From positions 1 to 11,606 of the forward strand of contig QNCQ01000031.1 in assembly GCA_003645825.1 (NCBI GenBank): a stretch of DNA of 11,606 bases, given 5' to 3'. The notes under the pieces were generated by a model. That model had not been told where the DNA came from and did not search any database. It saw only the letters and a list, made by a program, of their open reading frames with translations. This DNA comes from Fidelibacterota bacterium (GTDB lineage: Bacteria; Fidelibacterota; UBA2242; B5-G15). Of this stretch, positions 1 through 11,606 are shown one piece after another (positions within the stretch are counted from its first letter, which is position 1; each line of letters opens with the position of its first letter). The position numbers and the translations under genes were made by a program.

Positions 1-993
1 AACGACAGAAACTATACTATCAGCATTTTCACCATCATATCCTGATATCTTCTTCTCCTGAAAATAAAAAGCGTTCTTCCTCAGATTTCTAACAATATAT
101 CTTTCTATGGTAAAAACAGGTTTTCTTGACTCCTCTTTGCCGTAGAAACGCCCTTTTTTATCAGGTATACTGTCCCCTATAAAAAGTGTCGCCCTTGCAA
201 GCTCATCACCCACGTAGCAGTCCACCCTCACAGACGGATTATCAAGCCCATACTTTTTCAGGCTCTTAGGATCTTCTTCAACAAACTCCTTGGCACGATT
301 ACCGGTAAGGGAATTCAAAAATGTTTTAACAGTGCTATTTCTTGCTCTATATTCAATGGGCTCCCTTATATACCAATCTTCACCTTCTTTCTCAAGAACT
401 ACTCTCCCGTAAGCTTTGGAAGTCAGCTCTATTTTCTTTACCTTGTCCTTGTCAACATGCATAATTTTCTTATCCCTCAGGTCATACACAGACTTATTGA
501 CATAGTTCCATAAAGATTTGCCGGTCGTGTAGATATCAGGCTTATCAGGATACTTAACAAATACATACAGTCCAGTAGGATTCTCTGAACCCACAAAAAG
601 CCGAATAGTGCTTGAGTCTCTACATGTTACTATCACCTCACCCCTCGGTTTATGAAGCCCATATGGTTCAAGATCTGTTAACTTATCAACCACCTTCCTT
701 TCTATTTTTCTGCCTAATATAGAGTTCAGGTTTGATTCGATTGTTTTACTATCTCCCTCCGCAAAGAAAGGAGATACTATATTCCACTTTCCATCTACTT
801 TCCTACAGGTAAGGGTATCTTTTTCATTCTTCAGGGTATATTCAACAACACTGTCTTTTTCTACCTTAAACAAAAGTTTCTCATATTCCTGTCTTTCTTC
901 CCGCTTTTTTGTACCCTGAACATCGAAAAAGTAAATCAAAGCAAGCAGAACCACAAAAACCCCAAACAATATCAATACATTCTTACCCTTCAT
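1..993 (-). CDS. DUF4340 domain-containing membrane-anchored protein (C-terminus cut by window edge)
   Basis: The frame opens with ATG at 991-993 and stays open for 331 codons to the left edge, so the C-terminus and stop are missing. The protein begins MKGKNVLILFGVFVVLLALI, a single N-terminal membrane anchor or uncleaved signal at about residues 4-23. A soluble, probably periplasmic part follows with two similar segments. Each has a beta-rich stretch with a 'W-I' type turn (GKWNIVSP near residue 73, EDWYIREP near 206) and then a 'YGL..P' motif (YGLHKP, YGLDNP). This pattern is typical of DUF4340 proteins, which commonly sit beside GldG-type ABC genes. The start is fixed by an AGGAGGAGG ribosome binding site at 1000-1008, six bases upstream and inside the end of the GldG-like gene; only three bases separate the upstream stop from this ATG. 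The biochemical role of the family is unknown; an auxiliary subunit of the ABC complex is inference from the gene order. Confidence 0.85.
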   Translation of the reverse strand, partial: MKGKNVLILFGVFVVLLALIYFFDVQGTKKREERQEYEKLLFKVEKDSVVEYTLKNEKDTLTCRKVDGKWNIVSPFFAEGDSKTIESNLNSILGRKIERKVVDKLTDLEPYGLHKPRGEVIVTCRDSSTIRLFVGSENPTGLYVFVKYPDKPDIYTTGKSLWNYVNKSVYDLRDKKIMHVDKDKVKKIELTSKAYGRVVLEKEGEDWYIREPIEYRARNSTVKTFLNSLTGNRAKEFVEEDPKSLKKYGLDNPSVRVDCYVGDELARATLFIGDSIPDKKGRFYGKEESRKPVFTIERYIVRNLRKNAFYFQEKKISGYDGENADSIVSVV

Positions 994-3900
994 ATCCTAC
1001 CTCCTCCTGATATACACAAGGACCCCAATTCCAAACGAAATCGCGGGCAATATAATCACAGTAAGCCAAAATACAGATTTAAGCTGAGCAGGGGTCATAT
1101 TCACTGTCCTGATATCAGGAGATTTTGGTCTTATGGAAATCAAATCCTCGTCTGCGAGAAGCCAGCTTATCATATTCATAAAAAGATCACCATTAGCCTG
1201 ATTTGCAAAATATGCATTGCTAGCAAAATCGGAATCACCCACTACAACAATTCTGGCTTTCTCTCTTCTTTTGTCTTTATTGTTACTGACATCTTTTGTA
1301 ACAGCAACTGCTATTGGGATCGGACCCTTTTCGTCATCTTTCGTAATCTTTATCTTACCTGTCTTGTACATGTCCTCAAAATTCTTCACAGAATAACTCT
1401 GGGAACCGGTTTTAGCAAGTTCAACAACATCCAGCTTGAAATCACTATTATTCTCATCTTTTCTCACAGATCTTACCCCCGGGAAAAATGTCATGTAGTT
1501 ACCCAGATCTTTAACTATCGCGTGGTCACCGTAAGTTGCCACTATAGGAATATCAGGACCCGCACCAAACAATCTCCCCAAACCACTTGCGTCAATCACA
1601 ATATCATCTCCAACCTTAATGCCATAATCTTTCAGGAAATCCTCCAATCCCACAGAAGGTCTGGGATCAAGCATAAACAACACACTACCCCCAGCTTCTA
1701 TATAATTTTTCAGTATCTCCTTTTCATGTTCAAATAACTCTTTCTTCGGCCCCGGAACAACTATTACAGATGCATCCGCAGGTATGGAATCCTTCTCAGC
1801 AAGTATTATTTCTTTTACATCATAGTTCTGCTCTTTTATCGCCTCTTTAGCTCTGGAATAACCATACCTATCATCATCTTCTATGCTTCCCTCACCATGT
1901 CCAGCAGCAAAATACACCTTTTTCCTTTCCTCCCGAGTGACTTTAATTATGGCATTGGTTAAATCTTCCTCCTCCGCTCTTGATATTTGCTCTTCCCTGT
2001 CCTCACACATCACCACCAGGTTACCATACTCTCTTACCCTGTGTCGCCTCGCAATAGCTGGTTTCTCGTCAGGATCAATCAGCTCCCATTTGAAACGCTT
2101 TGAAACATGCGAATATTCCGTAAGTAAATCTTCCACGGGCCCCTTATTGATGTCCTTTACAAAAGCCAGAACCTTCACATCTTTCTTCAGATTCTTAAGC
2201 ACTTTAATTGTTTGATCAGAAAGGCTAAACTGCTTATTGGAGGTAGTATCTACTCTTATTGTATGTCTGGCCAAAAAGAAATCAAGCAAACCTACAATTG
2301 CAATTACAAGAAGTGCCACAAGTAACGCATTCCCACCGTACAGAAATCTCCTATCTTTCAATATATTCCTGATGTCAAGTTTAATAAGAGAATAGACAAT
2401 ACCTACAAGCCCAAGAGCTATCAATACTAAAGACTTATAATCCCAGACATTAACAATTGAATAGACAATCAAACCAATAAAAACAAGTAAAAAACCACCC
2501 GCCAATATCCACTTGTATAGCTTCATTTTCTATCCCCTCCATTTTGCAGACTCAATAGACTGATATGTCAAAAACAACATTACAAACATCAAGGAAAGGT
2601 AAAATACAAGGTGGCTTGTATCAAATATTCCCTTCGAAAAATCATCAAAATGTTCAACAATAGAAAGATACTTCAAAATGCTGCCAAAAATTTTCCCTGC
2701 ATAATCACCTGCGAATCCTATCACCCAGAGAAGCATAGTAGCTCCAAAGGTACCGACTGCCGCAACAATCTGATTTTCCGTAAGCGAAGATATGAAATTT
2801 CCAAGAGCAATTAAACCAGCTCCCATCAGTAAAATTCCCAAGTATCCAATGAATATAGGCATGAACTGAGGCTCACCCCAGATAAACAGAAATAACATAA
2901 AAATGAAAGTAACGGACACCATTACAATGTAAAGCAAATAGGAAGCAAAAAACTTACCCAGAATGATCTGCCAGTTTGTCACAGGATTTGTAAGGAGAAG
3001 TTCCATAGTTCCCGCTTTCTTATCCTCTGAAAAAGATCTCATAGTTATAACTGGAACAATAAAAAGTACTATAACTGACATGTTAAGCAAAAAGGGGCGT
3101 ACCATCATCAAATTCACATTTACCGAAACACCGGCACGCTGCATCATTACTGCATAGCTATACTGTAAGAAACTTCTAAGCATCAAATAGTAAAATATAC
3201 CTGTTACAACAAGAAAAAGCCCAATAACCACATACGCAATGGGGGAAGTAAAATACCCTCGTGCATCTCTTTTGAAAATTGCGGCCATGTTCCTCATCTT
3301 AGTTTAACTCCTCCTCTTTTGTTGTTAACTTCAAGAAGATTTCCTCAAGGCTTAATTTCTCTGGTCTCAATTCCAGTAATCCCCAGTTACTGTTAACCAC
3401 AAGCGATGCCAGCTTTTTCCTGATGTCGCTTCCCACCCTGGCCTGCACCTTAAATAAACCCACTTCATCACCTTTCCTCTGCTCAACGGTAGCAGATATA
3501 ACCTCTTCCATTTTTTCAATAGCACCCAGCACATCTTGAATTGGGCCTTCTACCTCAACAAAAACAGTCTCTGACCCCTGGAGTCGGGCAGTTAAATTCT
3601 CAGGAGTATCCATAGCCACAAGTTTACCCTCATTTATAATCACCACCCTGCTACATGTCATACTCACCTCAGGAAGTATGTGCGTGGATAGAATAATCGT
3701 ATGCTCACTCCCCAGGCTCTTAATCAACTCTCTTACCTCAATAATTTGCTTTGGATCAAGTCCAATGGTAGGTTCATCAAGGATAAGAACAGGGGGATTA
3801 TTAATCAAAGCCTGAGCCAGTCCAACCCTTTGTCTGTAACCCTTAGAAAGCTTTTGGGCATACTTATCAAGCACATGGGTTATTGAGACCAGCTCCGCTA

Positions 3901-6900
3901 CTCTTTCAACCTCCGCGTTAACACCTTTTCGATCCACTCCCTTGATTTCAGCAACAAATCTTAGGTAATCCCTAACCCTCATATCCATATACAACGGCGG
4001 ATTTTCCGGAAGATACCCGATCCTTTTTTTGACTTCCAGCGGATGCTCAAAAACATCATACCCAGCAACCTTTACAGTTCCTCTGGTTGCCGGCATGTAC
4101 CCCGTAATTATTCTCATAGTAGTGGTTTTCCCTGCAGCATTTGGGCCAAGAAACCCAAGAATTTCCCCTTTTTCTACAGAAAAAGTAATATCTTTCACTG
4201 CAGGGAAATCTCCGTAGTACTTTACCAAATTCCTTACCTCTATCACCTCTATCCCTCCTCGATTTTAACCAACGATTCCTTCCTTGTATTTTCCACAAAA
4301 AGCCTTGCCTCTTTTATTAGATTTCTAATGCCAGCTTCGTCAATCGGGTATCCAGCATATCTCACCCTATCAATTACGCTAAAAATATGAAATAACCTTT
4401 CCCTATCCATCTCGTCAATATCCATATTGCTAAGAACATCCCCCAACTCGCCAGCAGTCATTTCTGGTGCCCTTACGAAATATCGTCTTTCTATGTATCT
4501 CCTCAACACAAGAGAAAGTTCATCACAGAGAAATCCCGGACTTTTCTTATAATCTTCTTCTAATCTATCAAGGGCCTGAATAGCTTCAACATGGGCAGGA
4601 AGTTTTACACCACTTGAAAAGAGAGATAATTGCTTCTTGTCCCTTTTCCACCTCCGAAAGAAAAAAATCCCCGTTACCAGAATGGCAAAAAGGAGGGTAA
4701 AAAAAAGCACATAGTCCCATGGAATAAGTCTCGGCAAAGGAAATGGTGGCTTGATATCCTTTATATCCTTGCTACCGGGTGGAAGTACAGATATAAAATT
4801 AACCCCACATTCTTTCGTCCTTACAGTTTCAACATGAGTAGAATCCAGGTTATCAGCGAACAAAATGTCAAGCGGTGGTATCTTTACGAATCCCGTATCA
4901 AAACTCGTCACTGTCAATTCAATATCTTGATATACAAAATTATCCTTCTTTTTAGGCTTACCGAGATTCAAATCAAGAACTTCAAAATCGCCAATGGCAT
5001 GACCAAGAGCCGGAACCATAGGAACCACTCTGGAGGGAAATTTCAGCTCAACCTCCAGTTTAACCCTATCTCCGATAGTTGCAATAGTGGTATCAAACCT
5101 GAGAGTAACATTTATTGAATCCAACACACTGGAAAACACTACCGCTCGAGCAAACAGAACGAGAAATAAAACAATAGGCCACTTTTTCATATATCTAACA
5201 CCTAAGCTTTGTACTTCAGCGCTCGCAACCTGAAAAATCTCACAAGAGATTCGATATATGATTTCCCTGTCTCAATATCTACCACATCAAGCTTCATTTT
5301 CCTGGTTTCTTTTATGAACTCCTCCCTTTTTTGTTCAACAAAACTTTTGTACAACTCCAGGCTTTTTGAATCCCTTAAATCAATCCAGGCCTCTTCCCCA
5401 GTCTCAACATCGTACATCCTCACTAGTCCAGCCGGGAAGAGTTCTTTTTCTCTCCTGTCATACAGTCTGAGAGCAACAACATCATGTTTTCTGTTAAGTA
5501 TTCGCAAAGGTTTATAAAAGCCATCATCCACAAAATCAGAAATCAAAAATATAATCGATCTTCTTTTTAACACCCTTATAAGGTATTCTATTGCGACTGA
5601 TATATTTGTACTCTTTGACTCAGGGTTAAAAAAGAGAATCTCTCTTAACACCCGAAACCCATTACCACGACCTTTGCGAGGAGGGATAAACTTCTCAATC
5701 TTATCAGTAAAAATTAGAAGCCCAACTTTATCATTATTTTTAATAGCAGAAAAAGCCAGTAAGGCACATATTTCCGTAGCAATCTCATTCTTAAATTTCT
5801 CAAATGTACCAAAATACTGAGATCCAGATAAATCAATAGCCAGCACAACATTTAATTCTCTTTCCTCGTTAAAAACTTTTACGTATGGTTTACCAAAGCG
5901 AGCTGTCACGTTCCAGTCGATTGTTCTTATATCATCGCCGTACTGATATTCCCTAACCTCTGAGAACTCAATTCCAACCCCTTTAAAAACAGAATGATAC
6001 TCCCCACTAAAAACGTCATTTACCAAATTGCGAGTTCGTAGTTCTATAAGTTTTACCTTTTTTATAATTTCCCGTGGTACCATTTAATCTCTATGGAACC
6101 TCTATCTTTTCCAGCAGTCTTGATATTATATCATCCGACGTAACCTCTTCGGCTTCTGCTTCAAAAGTCAATATTATCCTATGCCTTAGAACATCATGAA
6201 TTACATCCTTTATATCTTCTGGAATTACATACCCCCTACCACTAATGAAAGCCTTCGCTTTTCCTGCGAGAGCGAGATAAATAGATGCTCTTGGAGAAGC
6301 TCCATACTCTATCAAATCAGCCACATCGTCCAGACCATATTCTGCAGGCTTCCTAGTAGCAAATACAACATCCACTATATACCTATGTATCTTCTCATCA
6401 ACATAAATATCGTCGAGAACCTTACGGGCCCTCAAAATCTGCTCCGGAGAAACCACTGGATTTGCTTTTGGAACTCCATTCGTGCTCGCCATCCTCCTTA
6501 TAATTTCCATTTCCTCTTCTTTGTCGGGATACCCTATCAGCACCTTAAGCATAAACCTGTCTATTTGAGCTTCCGGTAGTGGGTAAGTTCCTTCTTGCTC
6601 AATAGGGTTCTGGGTTGCCAACACCAGAAAAGGTTCCTCAAGTTTGTGAGTTTTGTCACCTATTGTTACCTGTCTCTCCTGCATGGCCTCCAGCAGTGCA
6701 GATTGAACCTTTGCAGGCGACCGGTTTATCTCATCCGCAAGAATAATATTGGAAAAAATAGGCCCCTTCTTAGTCTCAAATTCCCCTGATTTCTGATTGT
6801 AAACAAGAGTTCCAATCAAATCTGCAGGCAGTAAATCTGGAGTAAACTGAATTCTTCTAAAAGTTGTTCTGATTATTTTCGACAGAGTGCTTATCATAAG

Positions 6901-9900
6901 TGTCTTGGCCAACCCAGGAACACCTTCAATTAAAATATGACCTTTACACAAAAGCCCGATTATCAGCCTCTCTATAATCCTTTCCTGTCCTACGATTACC
7001 CTGCTAATCTCTCTTTTAATATCTTCAATAAAAGAACTTTCCTTCTTGATTCTCTCATTGAGTTCAGTTAAATCAAACGCCATATTTCACCTCAGAAATT
7101 ATTCCCCCTTTGTAACCCTCTGAAGCTCTGGTATCTCATCGAGCGACTTACCAAGATATTTTAACTCCCATTTTGCCGATTGCGCTAGAATGTGTTCAGG
7201 ATATTTCTTTATAAAATCTTCATAGCTCTTACGGGCCTTCTCAAAATCCTTTACATCGTTTGCGTAGATATACCCGATCATAAACATCGCATTTGGTGTC
7301 TTATCCGAATTTGGGTACCTATAACATATCCTCCTGTAAATGGCCAGAGCACTGTCAATGTTGTTCAAATTGTTCTTATAAATATCCGCCATTGCAAACA
7401 TAGCTTTAATTGCAAGAGAATCATCAGGAAAATGTTCTGCAATATACCGGTAGTTATCAATACCTTCCTCATACTTTTTTTGCTTCACCAAAGAAACAGC
7501 CCTATCCCAGTACTCTTCAGGCTTTTTTGAACAACCCGAAAAGACCAAAAATGTCATTATAAACACCATAATCAAAACCAGTACACTACTAAATACTTTA
7601 CAATCCTTCATTTGACCACTCCTGTATTTGTTAAAACTTCTTCGCGGCTATATATCCCCATAGGCATCAAAATTTATACAAGCCAGTCCAATGCTCAAAA
7701 CCAAAAATCAGATATTATATTTAACAACTGCAGGCTTGTTCCACAAATTTTATTTCCTGAACCTTATCTCTCCATTTACAACATCTACCTTAATAACATC
7801 TCCTGTTTTAAATCTCCCCTTCAATATTTCCATGGCAAGTGGATCAAGAACTCTTTTCTGCAATACCCTTCTAACTGGCCTTGCTCCAAACGCAGGATCC
7901 CAGCTCGCCCTGGCTAGCATTTCACGAGCCTTCTCGGTCAGCTTAGCCTTTATACCCTGACCTTCGAGACGTTTCATCAACCTATTAAACTGCAATTCTA
8001 CAATACTCTCCACATCCTTCGGTAAGAGCGGTCTGAACACAATAATCTCATCAACTCTGTTTAAAAACTCTGGTTTCAGATGTTGCTTTAGCTCTGTCAT
8101 CACCGTTTCTCTGATAGTCTCGTACACCACTTCAAAGTTTTCTTCTGTGAGGCTTTCTGCCTGGTTCATTATATACTGCGAACCAAGGTTGGATGTCATT
8201 ATTATCAATGTATTCTTGAAATTCGCAACTCTCCCCTTATTATCTGTCAATCTCCCATCATCCAGAACCTGCAGCAGGATATTAAATACATCCGGATGAG
8301 CCTTTTCTATCTCATCAAGTAGAATAACAGAGTAAGGCTTCCTTCTGACCGCCTCTGTAAGCTGACCCCCTTCTTCATATCCCACATATCCCGGAGGCGC
8401 ACCGATCAACCTCGAAACAGAGTGCTTTTCCATATATTCCGACATATCTATTCTTATAAGTGCATTTTCATCGTTGAACAGAAACTCGGCTAGAGCCTTC
8501 GCAAGCTCCGTTTTGCCCACTCCAGTTGAGCCTGTGAAAATAAAGGTTGCCAAAGGCCTATTCTCATCTTGCAATCCTGCTCTGGCTCTCCTTATCGCAT
8601 TGGAAACCGCCTTTATAGCTTCATCCTGCCCAATTACTCTCTGTTTTAACCTTTCCTCCATGTGCATAAGTTTTTCTTTTTCCGTCTCCACAAGCCTGCT
8701 AACAGGTATCCCTGTCCATTTGGAAACTATTTCCGCTATATCCTCTGCCGTAACTTCCTCCCGAAGCAATGGCCTGTCTGACTGTAGATTTTCAAGCTTT
8801 TTTTTCTCTTCTTCCAGCTCTTTGTTAAGATTTACAAGCTCAGAGTATTTTATTTGAGCTGCCTTTTCCCAGTTACCTTCCCTTTCAGCGTGCTCAGCTT
8901 CTATCTTTAAATCTTCTATCCTTTTCTTTATCTCATTTATCCTACTGAGAAGTTGTTTTTCCTCCTGCCACCTGCTCATCAACACCTTCTCTTTTTCCCT
9001 CAAGTCAGCCAGCTCTTTCTGAATCTTCTCGAGGTTTTTCTTTGAATTCGGATTATCGGTTTCCTTGGATAGCGCATGGCTTTCAATCTCCAGCTGGGCA
9101 ATCTTCCTTTTGATCTCGTCAAGCTCTGCAGGCATCGAATCTATCTGTAGCCGCAACCTGCTGGCAGCTTCATCAACCAGGTCAATAGCCTTATCCGGCA
9201 GAAACCTGTCAGTTATATATCTGTGCGACAATTCCACTGCAGAGACAATGGCAGCATCGGTAATTTTTATCCCATGATGTAACTCGTACCTTTCCTTAAT
9301 CCCTCTAAGAATAGATATAGAATCTTCCACAGAAGGCTCCTCGACTAAAACAGGCTGGAATCTCCTTTCAAGAGCTTTATCTTTTTCTATATACTTCCTA
9401 TACTCTTCAACAGTAGTGGCTCCAATACACCTTAATTCACCTCTTGCAAGAGGCGGCTTCAAGATATTTGAAGCATCCACTGCCCCTTCTGCAGCCCCAG
9501 CACCCACAACCGTATGTATCTCGTCTATAAAAAGTATAATCCTGCCATCCGATTCAATAACCTCTTTAATCACTGATTTCAATCTATCTTCAAACTCCCC
9601 CCTGTACTTTGCCCCTGCAATCAGAGCTCCCATATCAAGAGCCATTATCTGCTTATCTTTCATACCTTCAGGCACATCTCCAGAAACAATCCTTAACGCC
9701 AGACCCTCAACAATAGCGGTTTTTCCAACTCCAGGATCTCCTATTAAAACCGGATTATTCTTCGTCCTTCTTGATAGAACCTGCAGGACACGTCTTATCT
9801 CCTCCTCTCTTCCTATTACCGGATCAAGCTTTCCTCTTTTTGCAAGATCATTTAAATCTCTACAAAACCTTTTCAGAGCCTGATATTTATCCTCCGGACT

Positions 9901-11606
9901 CTGGTCGGTTACCCTCTGCGTCCCCCTTATCTCCTTAAGTGCCTGCATTATAGAAGCTGCAGTAACTCCACTATTCTTTAACAAAAGCCTCAATCCAGCT
10001 TTTGCCACCTCCTCTATTGCAAGTAACAGATGCTCAGCACTCAGGTATTCATCTCCCATCTTTCTTGCGTGCTCTTCGGCCACCTGGAACATCCTGTTCG
10101 TATCTGCACTGAGATACGGCTGCCCAACCGCACCGGTCACTTTATGAAATTTCTGTATTAGATTCTCCGTTTCTATCCTGAGAGAGTCTGTATTCCCCAC
10201 TATCTTCTTCAAAACAGAAAGCCCTGCATTATCAGGGGTTATTAAAATCGCAAGAAAAAAATGTTCCGGTTCAAGCTGTTGGTTATTATTTCTGGACGCA
10301 ATATCCAGAGCATTTTTTACAACTTCTTGAGCTTTTATAGTAAAACGATCAAGTGATATCATTTGCTACTCCTCCCTTTTTATTATTTTTTTATTATTCA
10401 ACAAATATCAAAAAGCGTATTGGGTTGCAAACTGCACAACCCATCTCTTCGAGTAAGTTGTTCTCGATTTCAAAACTCTCGCAAAATCAACTCTGAATGG
10501 CCCAAGAGGAGTAGCAAATGTTAAGCCAACGCCAGCATCCCAGCTCAGTTCTATCTTATTGGCATAGCTTATGTCAGATTGTAAATCCCCACCATCCAGG
10601 AATATCTCTCCTCCTATAATCCATATAAGAGGGAATCTTAATTCTGTATTAAAAAGCACCTTAAGATTACCCCCCAATGGTAGATCGCCAGAAACGAGAT
10701 AATATCTATTCACCCATCCCCGCAGGCTCGTCTCTCCACCCAGAAAAAACTGTTCATAAGCTGGAGTTTGAGAAACACCAATGTTGTCCATTACCCCACC
10801 TTTCACACGATAGGCCCAAACAACCCCTTTAAACAGCTTTATATATCTGCTAAAGTTTAGCTCGAGCTTATAGTATTTAAGACTGCTCCCTGGCAACATT
10901 CCGACCACCCTGGAAGAAAGGGTAAAGAACATCCCCTCGGAAGGATAAAGAAAATTATCTCTCCTATCCAGGTAAACATTGAAGCCCAGAGAATTCTCGC
11001 GAGCTCTTTCTTTCCTGATGGTAGCATCTTCCTTATAAGAATATATGACGTTTTTCACCCCCATGAAGGTCCTTATATACCTGCGCCGACTCGGTTTGTA
11101 TGCCAGGCTATACTCCTGTCCATATTCCGTTTTTTCTTCTCCCTCCTGAATCTGGTTATTAAAAAACGTTCTTACCGAAGAAAGGGATCTGAAACCAAAA
11201 AGCCATGGAACAGCATAATCAACGTCTAAATCAACCCTGGGTCTGTTTAGAATGCTGGAAAGGCTTACTGAACTTTCAAGCTTTAAACTAAGCCTTGCTC
11301 CTTTTTTTGTTAAGTATCTATGAAGCCATTCGCTACTCACATAGAACGATGTATATGGTTCACTTCCTTCTGAAATACCTCTATCTTGCCCTAAACCCAC
11401 ACTAACTCCTAGATATCTCAATTCAAGTTCTCTAACGCTAACCAGAAGATCTAATTTCTTCTCAATAGTATCGATGTTTATAACACTAATATTCACACTG
11501 GAAAACAATCCGGTCTCATAGATATATCTCCTGGAAAGTTCTATCTTCTTCTTTGAATAGATAGTACCCTTTCCCACCACCATTTCTCTTCGAACAATAA
11601 CCGGAT

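Overview
The window is a compact stretch of bacterial chromosome in which every supported gene lies on the minus strand, so the biological order runs from base 11606 down to base 1. Ten protein genes fill almost all of it. The largest non-coding gap is 138 bases, and I see no tRNA, rRNA, CRISPR array, insertion sequence or phage gene. An Omp85 (BamA/TamA-type) outer-membrane barrel and a lipoprotein with a lipobox point to a diderm (Gram-negative-type) bacterium. The base composition looks AT-leaning (not counted). Arginine is often AGA/AGG, and the proteins are rich in Lys, Glu, Ile and Arg, which would suit a moderately thermophilic or uncultured deep-branching lineage (FCB-group-like or candidate-phylum type). 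That placement is inference; no taxonomic marker was searched.

Region 1 (11606-10408) is the C-terminal part of an Omp85 protein: its last POTRA domain and the whole beta-barrel. The gene enters from beyond the right edge, and the first visible Met is internal. Region 2 (10362-7750) is a full-length ClpB disaggregase. A hairpin in the last codons of the Omp85 gene, a plausible promoter overlapping its stop codon and a perfect 11-bp tandem repeat lie between the two, so clpB may have its own transcription control.

Region 3 (7611-1) looks like one tightly packed operon of eight genes with gaps of 1 to 15 bases: a TPR lipoprotein, a MoxR AAA+ ATPase, a DUF58 (VWA-like) protein, a membrane-anchored BatD-like/DUF4381-like protein, an ABC ATPase, an ABC-2 permease of GldF type, a GldG-like auxiliary protein and a DUF4340 protein cut by the left edge. 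The first half resembles the MoxR/Bat chaperone module without its usual membrane VWA proteins BatA and BatB (none in the window). The second half is the Gld-type ABC transporter module. Their fusion into one operon suggests that the MoxR/DUF58/BatD-like machine may act on, or be co-regulated with, the envelope ABC complex. This is the most interesting functional idea in the window.

At four successive junctions the Shine-Dalgarno sequence of the next gene is written inside the last codons of the previous one, giving C-terminal tails EEG, EEE(LN), WRG and RRR. This implies translational coupling and a fixed subunit ratio for the transporter module.
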